Positions 43,723 through 55,440 of a stretch of DNA of 64,000 bases are shown here, in pieces. Below the pieces are notes generated by a model. That model searched no databases. It had not been told where the DNA came from and saw only the letters and a list, made by a program, of their open reading frames with translations. Location of the stretch: the NCBI GenBank assembly GCA_004519485.1, contig CP038115.1, positions 434,001 through 498,000 of the forward strand, read 5' to 3'. The translations under genes were made by a program, and so were the position numbers. Source of the DNA: Nannochloropsis oceanica. Its lineage: Eukaryota; Sar; Eustigmatophyceae; Eustigmatales; Monodopsidaceae. Position 1 is the first letter of the stretch. Every line of letters begins with the position of its first letter.

Positions 43723-44905
43723 CTGTGGATGGAGGGAGGGAAGGAGGGGGGGAGTGAGTGAGTCGAGAGAACGACGACTGGGGCAAAGAGAGGATGACGC
43801 CACTGCAACAAAAGACAGGGAAGAATAGAGGCTGTTGGAAAACAGGAACACAGTGAAGAATAGAGGCTGCAGGGTAACAGGCACATTTATCGCAGAGAGG
43901 CGGGCGGCAGGGGCGATACGTAAAGAGACCCCTAAACTTCTCCGCGTCATCCGTTCACGCTACCTCCTTCCCTCCCTTTACTCCCATTGATCACCAAGGC
44001 AGCGCCCGCAGCCACCAGCAGCCACCGTCCTCAGTGTCACAGCTAGACGCGTCCCCATCAGGCAGCAGACCACCAGAATATGCGCTTTCGCTTCCCATCA
44101 TATCCCTCCCTCCTCCCCTTCTATTCCTCATCATGCATCATTTCTTTCTCCTTGCTGCATGCCCCTCTTCTTACCTTGGCTAAGATCTACCGGAGGAAGA
44201 AGTCTTCAACGATAGATAAATGCCTGTATCGTGATGGTTGTTTGAATGGTGGAAGTGAGCCAGGTATTGAGAACGAGGGGCGCAAGGGTGCGTGGAAGAA
44301 GGCAGGGAGAGGCGAGGCGAAGGAGAAGGGCATGTGGTGGGAACGAAGCCTCCACACCACAGCCACCCATGCTTTTCTCTGTTCGAGTTCCCGGGTTCTA
44401 CTCTCACACACTACACGTGCACAGAAAACATTCACGCACAACAGAGATACAGAGGGATCCGTCGAGATGGTCTACACGTCCTAATGTCCCCTGCTTTCGA
44501 AGCCCAGAGCCATCGCTTTCTGTTTTTATCCATTCGCAACACATCCTGTTCTCGCGACCTCTCCTCTTCCTGGCCACCATCGCTTCTCCGTGCCATGCCC
44601 TGTACATCCTTCCCTCCCTCGTTGTCTACCACACTAATCATGCGCTCTGCAGCAGACACTCGGCTACTATTTGTGTCGTACGGATTGAGGGGAGGGAGGG
44701 GAAGGGAGGCAAGAAGTAAATCGGTGGTCAACAACAGACGCGGTCTCCCCACCCTCCCTCATTCCTTTCCCCTCCTATAATGAGCGAAGAAAGCCATGGA
44801 CACCGAGTCACCCACTCTCCTAATCCACCACCACCAGGGCACTAACGGACTCACGCTCACCAAACTCGGTAACAATATCCACTGCACACAGATACACACG
44901 CAACC
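43723..44905. promoter_or_regulatory. Shared upstream region of uS15 and eL21 genes
   Basis: 1.18 kb between two ribosomal protein genes transcribed away from each other. The uS15 side contains a leader intron (its acceptor touches the ATG) and a direct repeat of about 19 bases beginning GAATAGAGGCTG at 43820-43840 and 43858-43872. Co-regulation of the pair is plausible but not shown. Confidence 0.45.
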
Positions 44906-45925
44906 ATGCCTCACTCGTTTGGGTACCGGGCGCGGACGCGCTCCATGTTCCGCCGGGCCTTTGGTGAGCACGGTGTGAACCCCCTGTCCATCTACATGCG
45001 CAACTACAAGGTACGTTTGGGTTTCTTCGCAGTATTAGGGCGTAGATTGTGGCTGGGAGAGTGAGTATGCGCGGAGAGAGATAACGCTGGGCAGCGGGGA
45101 AAGGCTGGTTTGAAAGGGCTGAGGTGCTGCGTCATAAGATGATGGAGGGAGAAGCTCGGCGTGGTCTTGGCTTTGGTATCTTGTTCGGCAGTATTGATGC
45201 CACAGAGTTCTTGCAAACGTGGAAACTGAGGGATTGATAGAGGGCACAAATCTTTATTGAGCCTTCATAAGCCTTCGTGCCCGGCGTGGTGCCTGACAGG
45301 AGCCTTGTGCTGGCGCTGATGCTTGATGCGGAGCGTGAAGACAACGTTGGGAGCGGGCGGAAGGGGAGGACGGATGGAGGGAGGGAAAGAGAGGGGGGAA
45401 AGGAAACTTGCGAAATCAGTGGAGTATACTTGATTGAGTCAGGAAAATAACGGCTGGATGGGTCTTTCTTGAAGTAATATTCTCATTCCTCAAATTCTCC
45501 CTCTTTCCTTTCCTCCCTCCTTCCTTCTCCTCATTATCCCCTAGGTCGGCGATGTCGTGGACATCAAGGCCAACTCATCCATCCAGAAGGGTATGCCCTT
45601 CAAGGGCTACCACGGCCGCACGGGTGTGGTGTACAACGTGACGAAGCGCGCCCTCGGCGTGGAGGTGAATAAGCTGGTGAATGGCAAGATCATCAAGAAG
45701 AAGATTAATATCCGCGTAGAGCACCTTCGGCCTACGACTTCTCGTAAGGAGTGGATCGAGCGCGTCCGTCAGAATGAGCTGCAGAAGAAGGCACTCAAGG
45801 CAGGGGAGAAGGAATTCAGGCAGTTGAAACGCCTACCGAAGGCGCCCAAGGAGGCCTTTATGCTGAAATACGAGGAGAAGGAGGTGCAGACGATTCAGGC
45901 GATTCCCTTCGTGGACTTGGTCTAA
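44906..45925 (+). CDS. RPL21: Large-subunit ribosomal protein eL21 (RPL21)
   Basis: Exons 44906-45010 and 45545-45925 give 161 residues, the normal eL21 length. The sequence starts MPHSFGYRARTRSMFRRAFG and continues VNPLSIYMRNYK / VGDVVDIKANSSIQKGMPF. YHGRTGVVYNVTKRALGVEV follows, then IKKKINIRVEHLRPTTSRKE. All are diagnostic. Donor AAG/GTACGT and acceptor CCCCTAG are clear. It is a structural protein of the 60S subunit near the central protuberance and 5S rRNA. The gene lies head to head with uS15. Confidence 0.97.
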
Positions 45926-46462
45926 GCTGAGGGAGGGTGGGAGGGAGGGAAAGAGGAAGAGGGTGTGGTGGTTTGGGGTGGTTTTGGTGTGAGTGTATGG
46001 ATGTGCTTGAGATCGCTCTTTTTGCTTTTTCTCCGTCTCTTTTTGCCAGGAAGAGGGAGGGAGGTGGAGGCAGGGGAATAGGAGGGAGGGAGCCTATTGG
46101 GCGGAGGCAGACGTAGTGGGGAACGAACACCACGGCAACAACATGAACAACAAAAAGGAAGAAAAGAAGGAAGAAGACGACGACGAAGAGAACGAAATAT
46201 GACGATGTGGGTACGCTGTCTTTACCCTAACACTTGTTAAGGTGTGGCAGATTTAGGAGTTCAGGTTTTATTATTTTGGGGCTCCATAATTGTGAGTACT
46301 GTCTCATCTACCACGGCGAAATTTGTTGATTCGACAGGGAAAACGGGAGCACTGGATATTGAAATTTACAGCCTGTTTTCACTTCTGCCTTACTCATGCG
46401 GTGTCTTCTTGGTGCCACATTTTTGGGCTTCGACCCTCGTGAGATTCTGATTCGATGGTGTA
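45926..46462. other. Intergenic, tail to tail
   Basis: 537 bases between the eL21 stop and the DNAAF11 stop on the other strand. The eL21 side is GGGA-rich; the rest is unique. No gene is seen. Confidence 0.55.
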
Positions 46463-48241
46463 CTAAATGAGTGGAGGGACGGTATATACGTCCCATCCCT
46501 CATCTTGTGCGTCCCCTTGCTCTTTGTCCTGGACTGCGCTACTCTTTCTGGAGGCCATCGAACCCTCTTTTTCCTTTTCTTTTCCTTCCTCCTCCTCTTC
46601 GTCCTTCTTCAGACGTACTGAAGCCAGCTCCTTGAATAAAAGCCGGCAGTCCACTTTATCTCGCTCTCCTCCTTCTCCCCCACCGCTCTCATCTTCCTCT
46701 TTCTTCCTTGTGACTATGCTCCGGACATCTACGGCTTCCCTGAGAGGCTGCAATCGTGGCGAGGAGAGAGAGTCCGAGGAAGAAGAATATCGCACGCAGT
46801 AGGCGACTTCTTCCCGGGCTGCCAACATCTCTTCAGCCAGCGTATGTCGCGGCATGCCCCTTATCCTTCTGCAGCCGCTGCTGTTGCCACTGATGTTGCT
46901 GCGGCTGCAGTTGCCCTTGCCGTTGCCGCTGCTGCCTTTGCCTGCGGAGGACGACGGCGACAACAAATGTATAGGCGCCGAGAACAAGCAGGAAGTAGCA
47001 GCCTTGTGCCTCCCTCGTCGTTTTATCACTCCTTCTAACTTGGGCATGATAATCATGAGGTCTCCCGTAGTCTTGCTCCTCTTGGCTTTGCTCTCCTCGA
47101 CTCGCACTTCCTTGGGAAGGAGGAGGCGGAGCAGCTTCCCTTTAACTATAACGTTGATATGCATTGGATGGACATCCACGTCGATAAGAGAAGAGTCTAG
47201 GTGCCGTGGGAGGACGAGGTTAAGAGTGATGCTGCCCGGGTGGGAATTAGTGGAGTCGTTGCCGTTGCTGTTGCTGCTTTCGTCGTCTTCGTCTTGGAGG
47301 TTGTAGGTCCATTTCCCCTCATTCTTCTGTCGAACCTTGTGGTTCTCCTCTTTCCTTTCCTGGTATCGCCTTTCTTGCCTCCCTCCCTGCTTTTCCTCCG
47401 CATGTATCGTTGTCACCCTCTGCGCGTGCTCTTGTGTCGCATCCCGCTCTCGGGGCGCAAGGGCCTTCTGTCGCTCGTTCTTCGCTTGCTTCTGTGCGGC
47501 TAACTCTAAATAAATCTCTCGCCGTGTCTCAGGGTCATGGTTGGTGACTTCACCTTCATTTATTGCAGTAGCAGCGGTGGTAATGGAGGGTTGACTTTCT
47601 TGCTCCTTCCGTTTGGCTGCTGCTTTTTCCTCCTTCTCTCGTCGTGCCCTGACCGCCAACACCCGCAACCGCGCCTCTAACTTAGGAAAGTGTCTTGCAG
47701 CCACCAAACGTACACTGCGTGTAATTTCCTGTCCGTCCAAAAACTGTAACTGCGGAATTCGATGCACGACATAGTGAAAGAATGCCTGCTTCTTCTCCTC
47801 CTCCCCTTCTCCCCTCACTTTCTCATCCTCACCCTCGAACCAGGGCTTGGTCTGCGCGGGGTTCCCCAAAAAATACAAATCTCGTAAATGCTGCAAACTA
47901 GCCAAATGATTCACACTAGCTTCCAATGCATCGAAGTCAACGAAATTCATCGTCAAATCCAACTTGCGCAAAAACTCACACGAGCCCAACCCTTCTACAA
48001 TGCAAATGTTGTTCAGAGCCACATTCAAGTACTCCAGGCGCTTCAAATGATGCAACTGCTCGAGGCAAGGCAACAAATTGTTCTGTAAGTACAAAATCTT
48101 GAGCTCTCGACACGTGCGGCCCAAGACATCGTTGATCCCTTCCAGCTCCTCTTGGTGCAAGGTCAGTTCTTCTAAAGTGGTGAGAAGGCCTTCGTTGTGC
48201 TCGGCCCGCTTTCGCAACAAAGCCCGGGTAATGTGCGGCAT
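46463..48241 (-). CDS. DNAAF11: Dynein axonemal assembly factor 11 (LRRC6/TilB/seahorse)
   Basis: Single exon, 592 residues. The start MPHITRALLRKRAEHNEGLL and LEELTLHQEELEGIN are the family's N-terminal hallmark. Leucine-rich repeats follow (about residues 22-130: LKILYLQNNLLPCLEQLHHL, YLNVALNNICIVEGL, LRKLDLTMNFVDFDAL, LRDLYFLGNPAQTKPWF). Next come the LRR cap LPQLQFLDGQEITRS-like block (IPQLQFLDGQEITRS), a long charged helix and a CS/p23-like domain at about 320-410 (ITLNLVLPRHLDSSLIDVDV, MHINVIVKGKLLRLLLPKEV). The protein acts in the cytoplasm, with chaperones, to preassemble the dynein arms of motile cilia. Its presence means the organism, or a recent ancestor, builds motile flagella. 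An acidic insert lies between two conserved segments near residue 140. Confidence 0.93.
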   Translation of the reverse strand: MPHITRALLRKRAEHNEGLLTTLEELTLHQEELEGINDVLGRTCRELKILYLQNNLLPCLEQLHHLKRLEYLNVALNNICIVEGLGSCEFLRKLDLTMNFVDFDALEASVNHLASLQHLRDLYFLGNPAQTKPWFEGEDEKVRGEGEEEKKQAFFHYVVHRIPQLQFLDGQEITRSVRLVAARHFPKLEARLRVLAVRARREKEEKAAAKRKEQESQPSITTAATAINEGEVTNHDPETRREIYLELAAQKQAKNERQKALAPRERDATQEHAQRVTTIHAEEKQGGRQERRYQERKEENHKVRQKNEGKWTYNLQDEDDESSNSNGNDSTNSHPGSITLNLVLPRHLDSSLIDVDVHPMHINVIVKGKLLRLLLPKEVRVEESKAKRSKTTGDLMIIMPKLEGVIKRRGRHKAATSCLFSAPIHLLSPSSSAGKGSSGNGKGNCSRSNISGNSSGCRRIRGMPRHTLAEEMLAAREEVAYCVRYSSSSDSLSSPRLQPLREAVDVRSIVTRKKEEDESGGGEGGERDKVDCRLLFKELASVRLKKDEEEEEGKEKEKEGSMASRKSSAVQDKEQGDAQDEGWDVYTVPPLI

Positions 48242-48537
48242 GGCTTGTAGACTGCCTTTTTCTTGTAGGTAGTAAGTGGTGGTAGATTAAGATCTCAGCG
48301 AACCTTTGCATTTTTTCACCGAGGGCTTCCGATTTGGCGGTGGCATGGGCGCGTAGAAAAGTCGTGTGCCGACGGTCGTGACCATCGGGGGGGAATTTTA
48401 CGTCCCCATCTTGTGAGCCCAGAACACGATTATTTCTACACAAGGCTGTGTCCTGATATTTTTTCTACCACCTACAGGATAACGACAGTGCATTGATTTT
48501 TGATTTTGATTTGATGTTTTTCACTTGCTATTCAACA
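48242..48537. promoter_or_regulatory. Divergent promoter region
   Basis: Only 296 bases separate the DNAAF11 start from the start of a small secreted protein on the other strand, so the two promoters may overlap. The secreted-protein frame could begin at an upstream ATG, 48493. Confidence 0.4.
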
Positions 48538-48924
48538 ATGACTTTGGGCTTGAGCGTTTTGCTCGGTCTGAGCGTCCCCACCACGACGCTCGCAGCTCAC
48601 CTGCGCCGCAACGACTGGAACGCTTCTTCAGTCCTCAACCTGGCCAACGACAACACCATCGAGGACGCCGGTCTTCATACAAGCATCAACAATGCCATCC
48701 ATGATAAGGGACCCCTTGCCAGTCAGGACAAGACTGGTACGCTGGAGTGGGCAGGGCAGGCACAGGCTACCCCCAATGACACTGTCGTCTCGGTGTCGAA
48801 CCCGATGGGAGACCAGGGCGGGGGGCTTACGGATCAGATCCCTGGCATGATGCCATTTGGTACTGGCATTGTGAGTGTCCCGGTTGACAAGGGCGAGGCA
48901 CCTACTGCTGACGAAATGCCGTAA
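48538..48924 (+). CDS. Small secreted protein, unknown family
   Basis: Single exon, 128 residues from ATG 48538. MTLGLSVLLGLSVPTTTLAA is a good signal peptide with an Ala-x-Ala-like end. The mature part is acidic to neutral and asparagine/glycine-rich (RRNDWNASSVLNLANDN, IEDAGLHTSINNAIHDKG, SNPMGDQGGGLTDQIPGMM). It has one N-glycosylation sequon at NAS, another at NDT, and no cysteine. No family is recognised. An ATG at 48493 would add 15 residues and spoil the signal peptide, so I choose 48538. Confidence 0.55.
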   Translation: MTLGLSVLLGLSVPTTTLAAHLRRNDWNASSVLNLANDNTIEDAGLHTSINNAIHDKGPLASQDKTGTLEWAGQAQATPNDTVVSVSNPMGDQGGGLTDQIPGMMPFGTGIVSVPVDKGEAPTADEMP

Positions 48925-49302
48925 TTTGCTTAAGAGAGAGAAGGGAGAGAGATCGATCGTGTGGAGGAAGATGAGGGATGTGCTTGTGTTCATGGTGATC
49001 GTGCGCGAAGCTTGTTTTTTCTCTCTTTATTTTAGCTTATACAAAATGAAATATTCATGGTATGAGGATGGTATAGGGCACAGGAGAGATCTGAGTATTT
49101 CACTGCCGCGTACAGGGCTTTTCGAGCCGCGCACGCCTGCACACGATTAAACACGACACCAGCAACAAAAAGAAAAACCACGTGTGGTCCACCTCATGGC
49201 TCCCGATCACTTGGGCCCACGATTTATGACGCTGCTTTCGCATTCCATTGTTTTTCTGTGCATTATCTTCTAAACACCTGTCTGTCTGTGCCCCACACAG
49301 CC
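48925..49302. other. Intergenic, tandem genes
   Basis: 378 bases between two + strand small-protein genes. They are unique sequence without repeats and should carry the terminator of the first and the promoter of the second. CACACAG directly before ATGCC at 49303 looks like an acceptor, so a leader intron is possible. Confidence 0.45.
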
Positions 49303-49812
49303 ATGCCTCGTTCTTCCGTCGCTGTCTCGCCTCCTTCCTGTCTGTGCACCCTTCTCCTGATCCTCCTCCTCGCTGTCCTCCTTGTAGTGTTTCCTCTGTT
49401 TCCTCACTGGCATGCTGAAGTCAAGCAGCATCTCCCCCTTCGTCGTCATCGTCATCTCGTCGGAGCACTTGAATGGCAAGGAAAAGAAAGAGGAGGCGGA
49501 AGTGGAGGTGGTGAAGAAGGGGGTGGAATAGGAAAAGGAGAAATGGGAGAGGAAGGAGGAGCCGCTCCACAACAACCCCGTCCTCGCCACTGGCTCAACC
49601 AAGTGCCTCTCATTAAAAGCGACGCTCCCTCTCCTCCTCCTCTTCCTCCTCCTCCTTCGTCTTTCCCTCCTTCTTCCTTCTACCGGCCTGCACTATCAGC
49701 AAACAAAAAGGGTGACATTCCCTTTCTTGCGGCTCAAAATACGCCGAGCATCAACCCCATGGACACCTCCCTCCAAGTATTAATGGATGTGGTACCCAGC
49801 TCCGTGCGTTGA
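49303..49812 (+). CDS. Small protein with N-terminal membrane anchor or signal peptide
   Basis: Single exon, 169 residues. The leader MPRSSVAVSPPSCLCTLLLI continues into a very hydrophobic LLLAVLLVVFPLFPHW, a type II anchor or uncleaved signal. The rest is glycine/glutamate-rich, then proline-rich, and ends in PSINPMDTSLQVLMDVVPSS. No family is recognised. The upstream ATG at 49258 is possible, but 49303 starts the hydrophobic leader directly. Confidence 0.4.
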   Translation: MPRSSVAVSPPSCLCTLLLILLLAVLLVVFPLFPHWHAEVKQHLPLRRHRHLVGALEWQGKERGGGSGGGEEGGGIGKGEMGEEGGAAPQQPRPRHWLNQVPLIKSDAPSPPPLPPPPSSFPPSSFYRPALSANKKGDIPFLAAQNTPSINPMDTSLQVLMDVVPSSVR

Positions 49813-50095
49813 AATCCCGGATTGAATCGAAATCGATTAAATGGCATCAACACCTCCTCTTGTACATTACTCCTCCCCAGCTTCCCTCCTCCTGCTGCTT
49901 CACTTAATTCCAATAAAGAAGGAAGAAGAAGAAGCGAAGCAAACAAGACCATCATCTCTTCTCCACTTCCTGCCCAGTATTTCAATGGGTCATGTTATAT
50001 TTTTCTTTGGTTCACGACCCGCCTGCCTTCCCCCGCATTAGCCTAAAATTTCTCTTTATACACCCTACCCCTTTTGCCCTCCCTCCCTCCCTCTC
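49813..50095. other. Intergenic, tail to tail
   Basis: 283 bases with the 3' ends of a + strand small protein and the minus-strand carrier. AATAAAGA at 49911-49918 is a candidate poly(A) signal for the + strand gene. Confidence 0.45.
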
Positions 50096-53252
<3,157 letters not shown>

Positions 53253-53799
53253 GGGCGTAGGAAGAGAATGAGACAAGTACAACGGCAGGCTATTAGAATT
53301 AGCCGCCCAGAAGCGTCGGCCGCCTGCATACAGATGAGGAATGGGACTGAAGGAGCGATGGACGACGCAAGCAGCAACGCCTCGCTTTGACCTCCCCCAG
53401 TGCCAGCATCTCGCTCACTCTTGCCCTACATCTCTGCGGACCATGTATATGTGTGCAAGTTCATGAGGCATATGGTAAGATGTGGGTGGTGTGGCCGCAC
53501 GTAGCAAAGGAGGAAGCAGCATCGCATCAAAAGGTTGCCTCCTGCTATGGCTCGTTGTCTCCCATATAAAGCACGCGTTGTTCTGCTTCCTGTGTGTCTA
53601 AACGTTACAAAATGGCCTAACAGAAGGAAGGACGCAGACATTGTGATGTACCGAAACAAGTCATGGCAACCACGCTAGCTAAAAAGCAAGAGAAACATCA
53701 TGTCCTAACACCACACTGACCCTCAACGTTGTCTCACTCCCACAGGCCAGCCTTTGAGCAGCAACCCAGGGCCTACAACCCAGCCCCTGCGGCACCGGC
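53253..53799. promoter_or_regulatory. Divergent promoter region
   Basis: 547 bases separate the carrier and VTT-protein start codons, on opposite strands. Unique sequence; no gene seen. Confidence 0.4.
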
Positions 53800-54975
53800 A
53801 TGTTTGTCCGCACCAGCACCGTCCCCGCCTCCACCTCCTTCGTACCTCCGCCCTCACCTTCTGAAGAAACACCGCTAGCGCAACCTCCAGCCATACAGAT
53901 TACGTCGCGTCAACCATGCGGTTCTGACTCTAACGCCGCTGCCATAACGGACGACTCTTACCCACCCCACCATCGCCACCACCTTCACCGTCGGCGGCGG
54001 CGTGTCCGAGCTGGGGTGTTGCTCCTCTGGTCTATAGTCATTATCGCCGTTGTGGTTGATTATTCAAATGTCGGACACCACCACGTGGCACACACCCTCT
54101 CCTCTTTCCTCGCGTGGGTGGGCCGTCATCCCGCAGAGGGAGCAATGGCTTTCGCGGGCGTTTACGCGCTTTGCGTCATTTTCTTTGTGCCTGGTGCGGC
54201 CCTCACGTTAGGGGGTGGGTTTTTGTTCGGCCATGCGTTAGGGGTAGGGATAGGGACCTTGGCTGCTTCGATTGCTGTGTTTGTAGGCGCTAGCATAGGG
54301 GCATTGATAAGCTTTGGGTTGGGGAGGTGTTTGTTGAGAGACGTAGCGCAGAGTGTGTTGGGTAGATACCCTTTGCTGAGGGCGTTGGATGCTTCGTTGA
54401 GGAGTGGTGAGGAAGAGGGAGGGAGGGGGGGTGGTGGGGGTGCCACGCTAAACTCCTCTGCTTCGGAGCAGGGTGGAGGAGAAGGAGGAGGAGCGGTGGG
54501 AGGAGGAAAGAGAAGGGGGCTGAAAGTGATGCTGCTTCTTCGTCTTTCTCCTCTCGTGCCTTTTTCGGCGTTGAATTACCTGATGAGTGTCACGTCCATC
54601 GCCAGTGAAGACTACGCCGTGGGGTTGGTGGGGATGCTCCCAGCAGTGGTTGCCTATTCCTTCCTGGGAACGACAGCAGGGGCGATAAGCCGGGAGGCCG
54701 CTGAAGGAGGGGAGGAGGAGGGAGGGGGGGAGAGAAAGTTGGAGAGGGTAGTGAGAATTGTCATGTATGTGCTCGGGGGGGTGAGCCTGGTGGTGGCGGT
54801 GGGATTGATGAGTCGATATGCACGGAAGGAGTTGAGGAGGATGGAGGAGGAGAGGGAGGAGGAGGGGGAGGAGAGAGAAGAGGGGAGAGAAAATGAGGAG
54901 AGAGAAGAGGAGCGGGAGGAGGGTCTTGGCAGGGAACGGAAGGGTGGGTTTTCTCGAAGCCGAGAAACATCATAG
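53800..54975 (+). CDS. VTT-domain (SNARE-associated/DedA, TMEM64/TVP38-like) membrane protein
   Basis: Single exon, 391 residues. After a polar, histidine/arginine-rich N-terminus comes a first helix (GVLLLWSIVIIAVVVDYSNV). The VTT core follows: GVYALCVIFFVPGAALTLGG, GFLFGHALGVGIGTLAASIA, VFVGASIGALISFGLGRCLL. A glycine-rich insert lies between this half and the second (LLLRLSPLVPFSALNYLMSV, AVGLVGMLPAVVAYSFLGTT). A further helix (IVMYVLGGVSLVVAVGLMSR) precedes a highly acidic/basic charged tail. VTT proteins in the ER and Golgi are phospholipid scramblases acting in autophagy and vesicle transport; the role here is inferred from the family. Confidence 0.88.
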   Translation: MFVRTSTVPASTSFVPPPSPSEETPLAQPPAIQITSRQPCGSDSNAAAITDDSYPPHHRHHLHRRRRRVRAGVLLLWSIVIIAVVVDYSNVGHHHVAHTLSSFLAWVGRHPAEGAMAFAGVYALCVIFFVPGAALTLGGGFLFGHALGVGIGTLAASIAVFVGASIGALISFGLGRCLLRDVAQSVLGRYPLLRALDASLRSGEEEGGRGGGGGATLNSSASEQGGGEGGGAVGGGKRRGLKVMLLLRLSPLVPFSALNYLMSVTSIASEDYAVGLVGMLPAVVAYSFLGTTAGAISREAAEGGEEEGGGERKLERVVRIVMYVLGGVSLVVAVGLMSRYARKELRRMEEEREEEGEEREEGRENEEREEEREEGLGRERKGGFSRSRETS

Positions 54976-55440
54976 AGCATATGGGAGGGGAAGGAAGAAA
55001 AGAGGGAGAGGGTGGTCTGGTGTAGGCGGAAGAGAATTAGAACTGCCTAGCAAGGTATTTGTGCGGAACCCAGCTATGCCTTTCCATGAGTGGGCTCGAG
55101 GAAGGGAGGGAGGGAGGGGCGGGGGTATTGCAGGAGCATTTCGGGATACGGGAGACGCGCCACAGCTGCTGCTCCTTCCCTGCCCCCCCCTCCCCCCCTC
55201 CCCCCCTCCTCGTCCTGGCAACGCCAAGCCCGTCCTTTTGTGTGGGCCAGGGCGACTAAATCAGTGGCAGGAACAAGGCAAAGCGTCAGGGGACTAAACA
55301 ATTGCAGGAATAAGGCAAAGCGACCACAACAAACAACCACTACCCACCCACCCCTCTCCTCCACCACCACAGGTTCTCCCTCCCGCCCTCCCTCCCTCCC
55401 TTGCTCCTTCCCGCCCTCCCCCTTCCCCTTCCCCTCCACC
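54976..55440. other. Intergenic, tandem genes
   Basis: 465 bases between two + strand genes. A unit of about 35 bases containing GCAGGAACAAGGCAAAGCG is imperfectly duplicated at 55255-55325, in the probable leader of the next gene. CCCTCC tracts directly precede the ATG at 55441. Confidence 0.5.
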
